Shown one piece after another: positions 50,140-57,858 of a DNA stretch of 64,000 bases. The translations under genes were made by a program, and so were the position numbers. Origin of the DNA: Acidobacteriota bacterium (GTDB taxonomy: Bacteria; Acidobacteriota; Thermoanaerobaculia; Gp7-AA8). Below the pieces are notes generated by a model. It saw only the letters and a program-made list of their open reading frames with translations. It had not been told where the DNA came from and did no database searches. Location: positions 1 to 64,000 of the forward strand of contig JAJPHC010000039.1 in the NCBI GenBank assembly GCA_021325515.1. Direction: 5' to 3'. Each line of letters opens with the position of its first letter. Position 1 is the stretch's first letter.

Positions 50140-53100
50140 CTACCGGCCCACGGTTCGTCTTCTCACCGGCTGCTGCGCGGCCGGCAGGATCGGCGTCACC
50201 ACGCTGCCTGACGGCAACGCTGATCCCGGCGTCAGCGCGTGCGCCTGCGTATCGCCGGTGCGGTTGTCGACGGAAACGGCCGTCGCCGCAACGCGCGCGG
50301 CTCCGCTCAACGCGACCACGACGACCTGCACGTTCGTCCGATCCTTGCGCCGGTCCGCGGCATCGAGTCCCAGCGACGCGAACACGGTATCGAGCGTCAA
50401 CTGCTGGTTCGCTGCGATCGTGAAATCCTTCTGCGCGATCGGTGTCGTGCGGTTCGCCGCCTCGTACAGCCGGACGTTCACCGTCCCCGATCCGCCGGCC
50501 ATCTCGTTGAGAACCAGCATCCAGCGCGATCCACGCGTGCCATCGATCGACTGCTCGAGCCCGTCGTAGAGCAGCGGGCGCTGCGAGAGCAGACTCGCAC
50601 CGGTCAGCAGATCCGATGCGGTCGTCGGCAACGGCAGCGCAGTCAATGGCACCGGAGATGGCGATGACGGATTCGTTTTCTCGACGACTGCAGTGACGCG
50701 TCCGCCGTTCGTCGATGTCACCGAAATACTGCCCGGCGTCTGCGACGACAACTGGAAGAGATTCGTCAGCACATCGGGAATGACGATGCTCGCCCCGGCC
50801 GGCACGCTGAACGATTTCGTGGTGCCGCTCTGCGCGCCGCTGGCGAGGCGGAAGAGCGCGTTGAACGACGCGCTCAATCCCGATGGAGAAGAGAACACTA
50901 CTTCCGTTTTCTGCGGCGTCGAGGACGACGCACCACTGCCGGGCAGAATCGGAACAACGGTCGTGACCGACGGTGTGTCGTCGGATCCGACCATGCGCCG
51001 CGCGAGCGAAGTAGCGCTCGCGGGCTGACCAAATGCGGACGACAGCAGCACAGCACCGCGCTCTGCGCTCGAATCCGAGATCGTCGCCAGCGCAATGACG
51101 CTTGCACCGCTGCCGCTGCCGACGCTCACATCGACGCGCCCGCCGTCGACGGCATTCGCTGCCGGCGTGATGTCATCGATGTGTGTGCAGCCATAGCGCG
51201 GCACCGTGACGTTCGCCGTCGTGATCTTCGAGCCATCGGCGTTGTAGACATCGAGCGTGACGTTCGCCTGACCGACACCGCTCGTCTCGACGAGTGTCAG
51301 CGAGGTTGCCGCTCCCGTCTTCTTCATGACGCCGATCACGCTCTGGGGCGCCGAGGCGCGCGCGCCGTCGCCGCGGCCAGCGATGGGCATCGTGTAGGAC
51401 GTCCCCGCGCCGAGGGCGACGATCGAGGAAGAAACGCTGACGAAGCCGAGGCGCTCGCGCGGCAGACGGACCTCGATGGTGCCGCGCGCAGGGCGCGACG
51501 CTCCGAAGATCTGCACCAGCGGGTCGGTGAGCGTGACCACGTCGTTCGGCGGGGCGACGATCACCGCGCGCCGAACGCGCGTCGCATCGAAGCCATCGGC
51601 ACCTTCGGGCGTGTACGTCAGCTCGACCTGCACGGCCTCGCCGCCGATGTTCGTGATCCAGAGCCGCGACACGACCTGCCTGTTCGCCGGCGAGATACGG
51701 CTGACGGCTTCCGGCACGATCAGCGTGGAGTCGCCCGGATCGAGACGGCTCGCGCGACCGGCGGCCGATGCCGTCACGTCGTTGTCCTGAATCAGCATCC
51801 TCGCCGAACCGCCGTCGCGCGTGCGCACGGTGAAGTACGTGTAGCGCGGGAGCGATGAGCCGCCGGGCGCTCTGCTGCGACGCGTGGTTAGATTCACGGT
51901 GCGCGTGCTGTTGGGTGCGAGCGGCGACGCATTCCATCCGCTCTCCGGCACCAGCCACACCTCGGGGCCAATCTCCGCGGCGAGCTCCATCGGAGTCGTA
52001 CCGTTGTTGGCGATCGTGATGGCGAGCGGCGCGCGCGCCGCGTCATCGCTCGCCGATGCGAAGGGGGCGAACGCCGCGTAGTCCGTCTGCAATCCGTTCA
52101 CGCGCAGCTCCGGCGCCGTCGTCCCGCTTCCGCCGATCTTGAGGTTCACGAATCCATACGGCGTCACGGCGAGTGACTTGCCCGTCGCCGCCGCGAAGAT
52201 CACACCTTCGTACGAGCCGGCAACATCGTTGCGAGGACCGGCGTAGCGGATCTCGAATGTGCGCGGGACGTGCGGCTGCAGCGTGACGAATGCCGCATCG
52301 GTTCCTGATGGATCGACGATCGAGAAGAAGGGCGGCGCGCCGCCGAGCTCCTGGCGTCCGACGATCACCTGCAACGGAGAGTTCGTCACGTTCTCCAGCG
52401 TGAACGACCCGCGCTGCGAGTCGATGCGCTCGCCGAGCCCGCTGATCGCGGCCGCGGGCGAGACGCTGAAGACGACGTTGGGAGGCGCATCGGTCACCGT
52501 GACCGAACGGAATTCCGAGACCGGCCCCGGCTTCGACGGATCGCACGCGGGCACCGCGCGTACGCGGTGATAGATCGTCCCAGGCGCGCCGGCGACGAAT
52601 GCTGCAGCGCGCGACTGCGTGACCTGCGCGTCGAGGATCGTGACGAACGCAGCGCTCGTGGATCGCTCCACGAGATAGCCGCCGCCTTCGTCGAGACCTG
52701 CTGCAGAGGACCAGACCACCGTGTACGTCGAGCCGCTGGTCACCGCGGGCGGAGTGAAGGTGAATGACGGCGCAGCGGGAACGGTGCACGTGCGCGTGGT
52801 GAAGCTCGCGACCACCGACTGCGTCGTCGAGCCGCAGCCGATCGCGGTCACGCGCCAGTAGTACGTCGTGCCCGGACGCAGATCGGCGATCGCGAGCTGC
52901 GTCGCCGGAAGTCCGGTGGCGAACGCCGGAGGCGGATTCGACGTTCCGAAGTCGACGTTGAAGCCGCTCGCATTCGCAGCCGTCCACTGCAGCGTCACCG
53001 GCACCGCGACATCCGTCGCGCCGTCCGCAGGCGATCGCGGCGAGACCGTCACGCTCGACGGCTGACATCCCTGCCCTGCCGTGAAGGTGTGCACCGGCGT

Positions 53101-55674
53101 CGCCGACGTGATCTGCGCATCGCATGCGGCATGCGCGGTGACAAACCAGTAGAGCGTCCCCTGCTGCGAGATCTGCAGCGAAGGCGACGTGAGCGCGGAT
53201 GCAAAAAGCGACGGCGGATTCGAGGGCCCGAGGTAGACGTCGTAGCTGGCTGCGCCGGCGAGCGTCTGCCAGGAGAGCGTCACTGGCGACGGCACGCTCG
53301 CGCCTTCCGCGGGCGCCGTCGTATCGAACGCGCCGAGGGCGCATCCGCCGCTCGTCGTGAAGCTCTCGGTCGCCGAGGCCGACGTCGCGCGCGGCGTGCA
53401 GAACGCATCGCCCTTCGCCACGATCTTCCAGTAGTAGCGCGTGGATGGCAGCAGGTTCGCCGCCGTGAACGAAGTCTCCGCGACATCGTTGGCGATGATC
53501 TTCACCGGCGGATTCACGGTGTCGAGATAGACGTCGTAACGAAATGCGCCCGGAACGGCACGCCACGAAAGCACGGGCGAGCGCGAGCTGTTGCTGGCGG
53601 GAGACGTCAGCGCCGCCGCATCGAGAGACGCGCGGCATGCGTAGACGGCGCGAACGCGATTGTTCGTCGCATCGCTGATGTAGGCGTCGCCGCCGGCTGT
53701 GATCGCGACGCCGGAGAGCTGATATCCGAGATTCAGCTTCGCCGCTTTGGCCGCGCCGTTGTCGCCGCTGAAATCACCGCTGTATCCATTCGGAGAAGAG
53801 CCGGCGACCGTCGTGATCGTCTGCGTCTTCGCGTCGACCTTGCGCAGGCTGTGGAAGGCGCGGTCGGCGATGTAGAGATCGCCGTTCGCCCTGTTGACCG
53901 CGATGTGCGTGGGGAACAGCGTCGCCCCTTTCGCAGGGCCGTTGTCTCCCGGCTCATTCGAGGTTCCGCCGCCGGCGAAGCTCGTGATCACCTTCGACTT
54001 CGCGTCGACGCGGCGGATCGCGAGGTTGAGCTGATCGCTGATGAAGAGATTGTCGTCCGCATCGAGCGCGACACCGACGGGGTAGTTCAGCAGTGCAGAG
54101 GCCGCGGGACCGCCGTCGCCGGCAAAGCCATCCTTCTTGAACGTGCCGGCCGCGATCGTTCTCTGCTTTGTCGCGGCGTCGATGCGATGCACGACATGAT
54201 TCTGCGGATCGGCGATGAAGAGATTGTCCGCGCTGTCGAATGCGATCGCTGCCGGATAGATTCGATCGCTCGGATCGAGACCTGTGTCGAGCGCGGCGTA
54301 GCGGAAGATCTTTCCGTTCGCATCGATCTTCCAGATGTTGTCGCCGTGCGGATCGGCCGTGTAGATGTTGCCCTTCGAGTCGAGGGCGACATCGGTGACA
54401 CCGCCGATGATCGCGTCCGCAGCGTCGATTCCATCCTCCTGGCCGCTGCTGTAGACGAGGCCTGGCTTTCCGGCCACGACGCGGATCGTCCCCGTCGCCG
54501 CGTCGACTCTTCTCAGCACGGTGTTGTACTGATCGGCGATGTAGAGGTTCCCGGCTTTGTCGAGCGCGAGTCCGGCAGGAATCGAGAGGACGGCCGCGGT
54601 CGCGACGCGCCCGTCGCCAATGAAGGAGCCGCCGCCGGCGTACGTCGTGATCTCTTCGCTCGCCGCGCTCCTCTTTCGAATCGTTCCGTAGGCGCCGTCG
54701 GCGAAATAGGCATTCCCGGCGGAGTCGAACGCGAGGCCGAGTGTGAGGCCGTCCGGGCCTTTCAGCGTCGTGATGATTCCGCTCGTGCGATCGATCCTGC
54801 GCAGCGCGCTCGCAACGCCGATCACGAGATTGCCGGCGGGATCGAACGCGAGCGCGATCGGCAGACTGAGTTGCGCTGCCGTCGCGAGACCGTTGTCGCC
54901 GCCGGTTCCGTCATCGCCGTTGCCGGCATACGTCGTGACGTTCAGATTCGCATCGATCCTGCGGACGCGCGAGTTGCCGAGGTCCGCCACGTAGATGTTG
55001 CCGTCCTTGTCCGCGGCGAGTCCGAGGGGACGCTTGAAGCGTGCGTCCTTGCCGGGACCGTCGGCGAACCCGTCGCTTCCATCGGCAGCGCCGGCGACAG
55101 TCTCGATCGTGTTCGTATCGAGTTTCACGCGGCGGACGCGATTGCCGTTGTACGCGTTCTCGCTGAACCAGAGATAGCCGCCGCTCACGACGATGCCGGC
55201 CGGCGAAAAGAGCAGCGCCGCGGTCGCGGGGCCGCCGTCGCCGATAGAGGTCTGGTTCGGGTCGCCGCCGCCGGCGAAGGTGGACATGACGCCCTTCGCG
55301 TCGACGCGGCGAATCCGATTGTTGTCGGAGTCGGCGATGTAGAGATTGCCCGCGCTGTCGAACGCGATGGTGTTCGGCGAATTCAGCGCGGCATCCGTGG
55401 CACGGCCGCCGTCGCCGCTGAATCCCGAGCTGCCGTTCCCGGCGACGCCGTAAACGCGCATCGTCGCGGCGTCGACGAAGCGCACGCGCCCTGCGCCATT
55501 CTCGACGAAATAGAGATTGCCTGCTTTGTCGAATGCGAGCCCGCGCGGACCATGCGCCGGAATGTCGGCGGCGAGCTGGCCATCATCCGTGCCGCCACCG
55601 GCGACGGTGAAGATCGACTGCGCAGACGCGACACACGCGTAGAGAGAGAGGGCGATGATGAGAACACGGCGCAT
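50140..55674 (-). CDS. Giant secreted NHL-repeat and Fn3-like protein
   Basis: A 1844-residue protein with a signal peptide (MRRVLIIALSLYACVASAQS). Residues about 20-690 are twelve NHL-type blades of the pattern VAGNG-x-GFSGDGG-x-A-x-A-x-L-x-P-x-x-IAFD-x-AGNLYIAD-x-x-N-x-IRRVD, enough for two six-bladed propellers. Several Fn3-like units follow, with the recurring LSWRAVPGAFRYDVYLD and LQWTAANASGFNVDFG motifs. The C-terminal 700 residues are beta-rich with many Thr/Ser and Val. No anchor, lipobox or enzymatic motif is visible. It is a surface or extracellular adhesin-like or carbohydrate-binding protein by layout. The C-terminus PVRRRTVGR is basic and carries no recognised sorting signal. Confidence 0.88.
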   Translation of the reverse strand: MRRVLIIALSLYACVASAQSIFTVAGGGTDDGQLAADIPAHGPRGLAFDKAGNLYFVENGAGRVRFVDAATMRVYGVAGNGSSGFSGDGGRATDAALNSPNTIAFDSAGNLYIADSDNNRIRRVDAKGVMSTFAGGGDPNQTSIGDGGPATAALLFSPAGIVVSGGYLWFSENAYNGNRVRRVKLDTNTIETVAGAADGSDGFADGPGKDARFKRPLGLAADKDGNIYVADLGNSRVRRIDANLNVTTYAGNGDDGTGGDNGLATAAQLSLPIALAFDPAGNLVIGVASALRRIDRTSGIITTLKGPDGLTLGLAFDSAGNAYFADGAYGTIRKRSAASEEITTYAGGGSFIGDGRVATAAVLSIPAGLALDKAGNLYIADQYNTVLRRVDAATGTIRVVAGKPGLVYSSGQEDGIDAADAIIGGVTDVALDSKGNIYTADPHGDNIWKIDANGKIFRYAALDTGLDPSDRIYPAAIAFDSADNLFIADPQNHVVHRIDAATKQRTIAAGTFKKDGFAGDGGPAASALLNYPVGVALDADDNLFISDQLNLAIRRVDAKSKVITSFAGGGTSNEPGDNGPAKGATLFPTHIAVNRANGDLYIADRAFHSLRKVDAKTQTITTVAGSSPNGYSGDFSGDNGAAKAAKLNLGYQLSGVAITAGGDAYISDATNNRVRAVYACRASLDAAALTSPASNSSRSPVLSWRAVPGAFRYDVYLDTVNPPVKIIANDVAETSFTAANLLPSTRYYWKIVAKGDAFCTPRATSASATESFTTSGGCALGAFDTTAPAEGASVPSPVTLSWQTLAGAASYDVYLGPSNPPSLFASALTSPSLQISQQGTLYWFVTAHAACDAQITSATPVHTFTAGQGCQPSSVTVSPRSPADGATDVAVPVTLQWTAANASGFNVDFGTSNPPPAFATGLPATQLAIADLRPGTTYYWRVTAIGCGSTTQSVVASFTTRTCTVPAAPSFTFTPPAVTSGSTYTVVWSSAAGLDEGGGYLVERSTSAAFVTILDAQVTQSRAAAFVAGAPGTIYHRVRAVPACDPSKPGPVSEFRSVTVTDAPPNVVFSVSPAAAISGLGERIDSQRGSFTLENVTNSPLQVIVGRQELGGAPPFFSIVDPSGTDAAFVTLQPHVPRTFEIRYAGPRNDVAGSYEGVIFAAATGKSLAVTPYGFVNLKIGGSGTTAPELRVNGLQTDYAAFAPFASASDDAARAPLAITIANNGTTPMELAAEIGPEVWLVPESGWNASPLAPNSTRTVNLTTRRSRAPGGSSLPRYTYFTVRTRDGGSARMLIQDNDVTASAAGRASRLDPGDSTLIVPEAVSRISPANRQVVSRLWITNIGGEAVQVELTYTPEGADGFDATRVRRAVIVAPPNDVVTLTDPLVQIFGASRPARGTIEVRLPRERLGFVSVSSSIVALGAGTSYTMPIAGRGDGARASAPQSVIGVMKKTGAATSLTLVETSGVGQANVTLDVYNADGSKITTANVTVPRYGCTHIDDITPAANAVDGGRVDVSVGSGSGASVIALATISDSSAERGAVLLSSAFGQPASATSLARRMVGSDDTPSVTTVVPILPGSGASSSTPQKTEVVFSSPSGLSASFNALFRLASGAQSGTTKSFSVPAGASIVIPDVLTNLFQLSSQTPGSISVTSTNGGRVTAVVEKTNPSSPSPVPLTALPLPTTASDLLTGASLLSQRPLLYDGLEQSIDGTRGSRWMLVLNEMAGGSGTVNVRLYEAANRTTPIAQKDFTIAANQQLTLDTVFASLGLDAADRRKDRTNVQVVVVALSGAARVAATAVSVDNRTGDTQAHALTPGSALPSGSVVTPILPAAQQPVRRRTVGR

Positions 55675-55737
55675 GGTTTTTTCCGGTTCAGGGATGGTAA
55701 CGCACCGAGGCCGGAGAAGAAGCCCTAGTGCTCTGTC

Positions 55738-56289
55738 CTAGTCCAGCCGCAGAGTGCAATCGTAGCGGCGGCCTTCATCCTCGCACGTGATGGAGATCGC
55801 AAAAGGCGCCAGCGAATCGATGTGCAGGCCATCGCGAGGGATCGTGCCGCGCGCGGCGATCACGTGTCGTTGACCCGCGAGCTCCTTGATCAGCCAGGCG
55901 AATCCCCGGCCCGTCTCGCAGCTCTGCAGAACGATCGTGGCGTCGGGAGCCAGCGAGCCGAGGAATGCGGCGAGACGCTCGCGCTCGCCTGCGTCGATGC
56001 TTCGCCCGTCGCGTCCGGCGAATGACATCGCGAACGGGCTGCCGTGACCGCTGATGATCACGAGCGACGCCCCTTTCACATCGACGCCGAACAAGTCGCG
56101 CGCAGTCGCGACCTGCTCGTGTACCTCGACGTCATAGCGCGCGCGCAGCATCTCGACGAGCAAGCGCTGATGCGCCGTGTGGAAGAGCGGCCGGAAGATC
56201 GCATGCTCGCGCGGATAGATCACCACCGCGCGCTCCCGCGCAAACGCGGGCAGAGCCAGCAGCGCTGCGCCGAGAAGGAGCCGCTTCAC
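55738..56289 (-). CDS. Small secreted caspase-fold (CHAT-like) protein
   Basis: A 183-residue protein with a signal peptide (MKRLLLGAALLALPAFARE). LVIISGHGSPFAMSF carries a His82-Gly pair, and IVLQSCETGRGFAWLIKELA carries Cys124 in an S-C-E-T-G context. This is the His/Cys dyad arrangement of clan CD (caspase, CHAT) proteases. It is shorter than typical family members and has no adaptor domain, so it may be a bare catalytic core or a derived binding protein. The start codon is GTG, with CATAAT 17 nt upstream. Its stop lies next to a 14-nt sequence that recurs at other gene ends. Confidence 0.7.
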   Translation of the reverse strand: MKRLLLGAALLALPAFARERAVVIYPREHAIFRPLFHTAHQRLLVEMLRARYDVEVHEQVATARDLFGVDVKGASLVIISGHGSPFAMSFAGRDGRSIDAGERERLAAFLGSLAPDATIVLQSCETGRGFAWLIKELAGQRHVIAARGTIPRDGLHIDSLAPFAISITCEDEGRRYDCTLRLD

Positions 56290-56373
56290 GAGTGGACCTG
56301 TTGTTCATTATGAGATGCACATCACGAAATTGCGAGGCGCGCGGCCTTACATTGCCTCGCGAAAGGAATGGCA

Positions 56374-57195
56374 ATGAAGACTCTCTCCTTCGTGCCCCTG
56401 GTGTTGTTCGTCTCGGTATCGATGGCCGCGCAGACTTCGAGCGGCACGCTGACCGCCAACGGAAAGAAGACCCCTCTCGATCACGTCGTCGCGACGCGTG
56501 ACAAGGAAGGGAAGGTGCACGTTCTCCTCAGCAACACGAGCGTGACGCCGAAGCAGATCCTCGATCACTCCGTCGATTTCGATCTCGCCGGCCCCGACAA
56601 GGATTTCAGCGGCGTGCAGGTCGTCTTCGACAAGGACGGCGAGATCATCAGCGGCAGCTTCTACAGCCCGCAGTTCAAGGAACAGAACGGGCAGTTCTCC
56701 GCAACGGGCATGCACAGATTCGACGGCAAAGTCACCGCGAGCAATGTCGACGGCAAGCTGTACATGGACAAGCAGGACGACTTCTTCGGGAGCACCTACA
56801 TCTACAGCGCGAAGTTCTCCGTCCCGATCAGCGAGGTGAAGGAAAAGAAGCCGGCACCGCCGAAAGGCAAGCCGCTGCCGGCCGGCGGCGGTGATCCGGC
56901 GAAGGCCTACCTCGCGTACCTGAAGACGATTCAGGGGGGCAATGCGGCGCAGATCCGCAAGGCGGTGAGCAGCGAGCGCTCGAAGTCGATCAGCGACAAA
57001 GATCTGAAGGAGCTCATCCCGATGCTGCAGGCGATGGCGCCGAAGAACCTGAAGATCACCGGCGGCGCAGTCGACGGCGACAAGGCAACGCTGCTCGCGA
57101 CATCGAAGGACGGCGAAGAGACGATGAACGGCACGATCACGATGGTGAAAGAGTCGGGCGCGTGGAAGGTGGAGCAGGAGAGCTGGAAGAACTAG
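56374..57195 (+). CDS. Secreted hypothetical protein with NTF2-like C-terminal part
   Basis: A 273-residue exported protein. A signal peptide (MKTLSFVPLVLFVSVSMAAQ) is followed by a beta-rich first half. A Lys/Pro linker (KEKKPAPPKGKPLPAGGG) leads to a C-terminal part of about 90 residues beginning AKAYLAYLKTIQGGNAAQIRKAVSSE and ending WKVEQESWKN, which resembles DUF4878/NTF2-like domains. The first half is not recognised. The Met at 56374 was chosen because AAGGA lies 6 nt upstream. The Met at 56368 would sit directly on that site. A large repeat array follows the stop. Confidence 0.75.
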   Translation: MKTLSFVPLVLFVSVSMAAQTSSGTLTANGKKTPLDHVVATRDKEGKVHVLLSNTSVTPKQILDHSVDFDLAGPDKDFSGVQVVFDKDGEIISGSFYSPQFKEQNGQFSATGMHRFDGKVTASNVDGKLYMDKQDDFFGSTYIYSAKFSVPISEVKEKKPAPPKGKPLPAGGGDPAKAYLAYLKTIQGGNAAQIRKAVSSERSKSISDKDLKELIPMLQAMAPKNLKITGGAVDGDKATLLATSKDGEETMNGTITMVKESGAWKVEQESWKN

Positions 57196-57780
57196 GGGTA
57201 CTGGGGGTACTGGGGGTACTGGGGCGCTGGGGCGCTGGGTTACGCGGGCTCGCGGGTTCGCGGGCTCGCGGTCGATGGGTTACGCGGGCTCGCGGGTACG
57301 CGGGCTCGCGGTGCTCTGAAGGTGTCGTGTCTGGTTAGGCTGAAAGTGTGCGGACGAGGCGTCCGCACTCCACCGCGAGCCCGCGAGCCCGCGTAACCGC
57401 GTGACCAAACGCACCGCGAGCCCGCGTGCCCGCGTGACCCGGGCGCTCCATCGGGCTCGCGGTGCTCTGAAGGTGTCGTGTCTGGTTAGGCTGCCAGTGT
57501 GCGGACGAGGCGTCCGCACTCCACCGCGTGCCCGCGAGCCCGCGTAACCGCGTGACCAAACGCACCGCGTAACCGCGTGACCAAACGAACCGCGTAACCG
57601 CGTGACCCAGGCGCTCCACCGGGCTCGCGGTGCTCTGAAGGTGTCGTGTCTGGTTAGGCTGCCGCCGGTGTGCGGACGAGGCGTCCGCACTCCACCGCGA
57701 GCCCGCGAGCCCGCGTAACCCAGCGCCCCAGTAACCCAGCGCCCCAGCGCCCCAGCACCCCAGAAACCCCGAAAACCCAA
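57196..57780. repeat. Complex GC-rich repeat array bounded by inverted repeats
   Basis: About 585 bp with no credible gene. The left edge has three 9-nt units (TACTGGGGG) and then CGCTGGGG words leading into a GGGTTACGCGGGCTCGCGGG segment. The right edge (about 57700-57755) is the approximate reverse complement of that. Inside are three copies, at 57311, 57462 and 57630, of a roughly 65-nt unit starting GTGCTCTGAAGGTGTCGTGT. Each ends in the hairpin GTGCGGACG-AGG-CGTCCGCAC. A 25-nt tandem of CGCGTAACCGCGTGACCAAA type runs from 57541 to 57610. Confidence 0.85.
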
Positions 57781-57828
57781 ACACCATATGCGATCCGTCA
57801 TACGACAGAAAGTCGCACGCAGCCACAC

Positions 57829-57849
57829 TGACTCCCACGAAAGGAGTCA
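57829..57849 (+). promoter_or_regulatory. Hairpin enclosing the ribosome binding site of the NO reductase gene
   Basis: TGACTCC (57829-57835) pairs with GGAGTCA (57843-57849) around the loop CACGAAA. The 3' arm is the Shine-Dalgarno GGAG, with AAAGGAG at 57840-57846. If the hairpin forms in the mRNA it would hide the site. No FNR, NnrR or NsrR site is recognisable. Confidence 0.4.
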
Positions 57850-57858
57850 AACAAAATC

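Noticed and set aside
53089-55728. 879-residue plus-strand frame opposite the NHL protein
   Set aside because: A shadow of the NHL repeats with no hydrophobic core pattern or known motif.
57311-57700. Repeated units considered as a CRISPR array
   Set aside because: Only three units, spacing 151 and 168 nt, spacers themselves made of shared repeats, and no cas genes.
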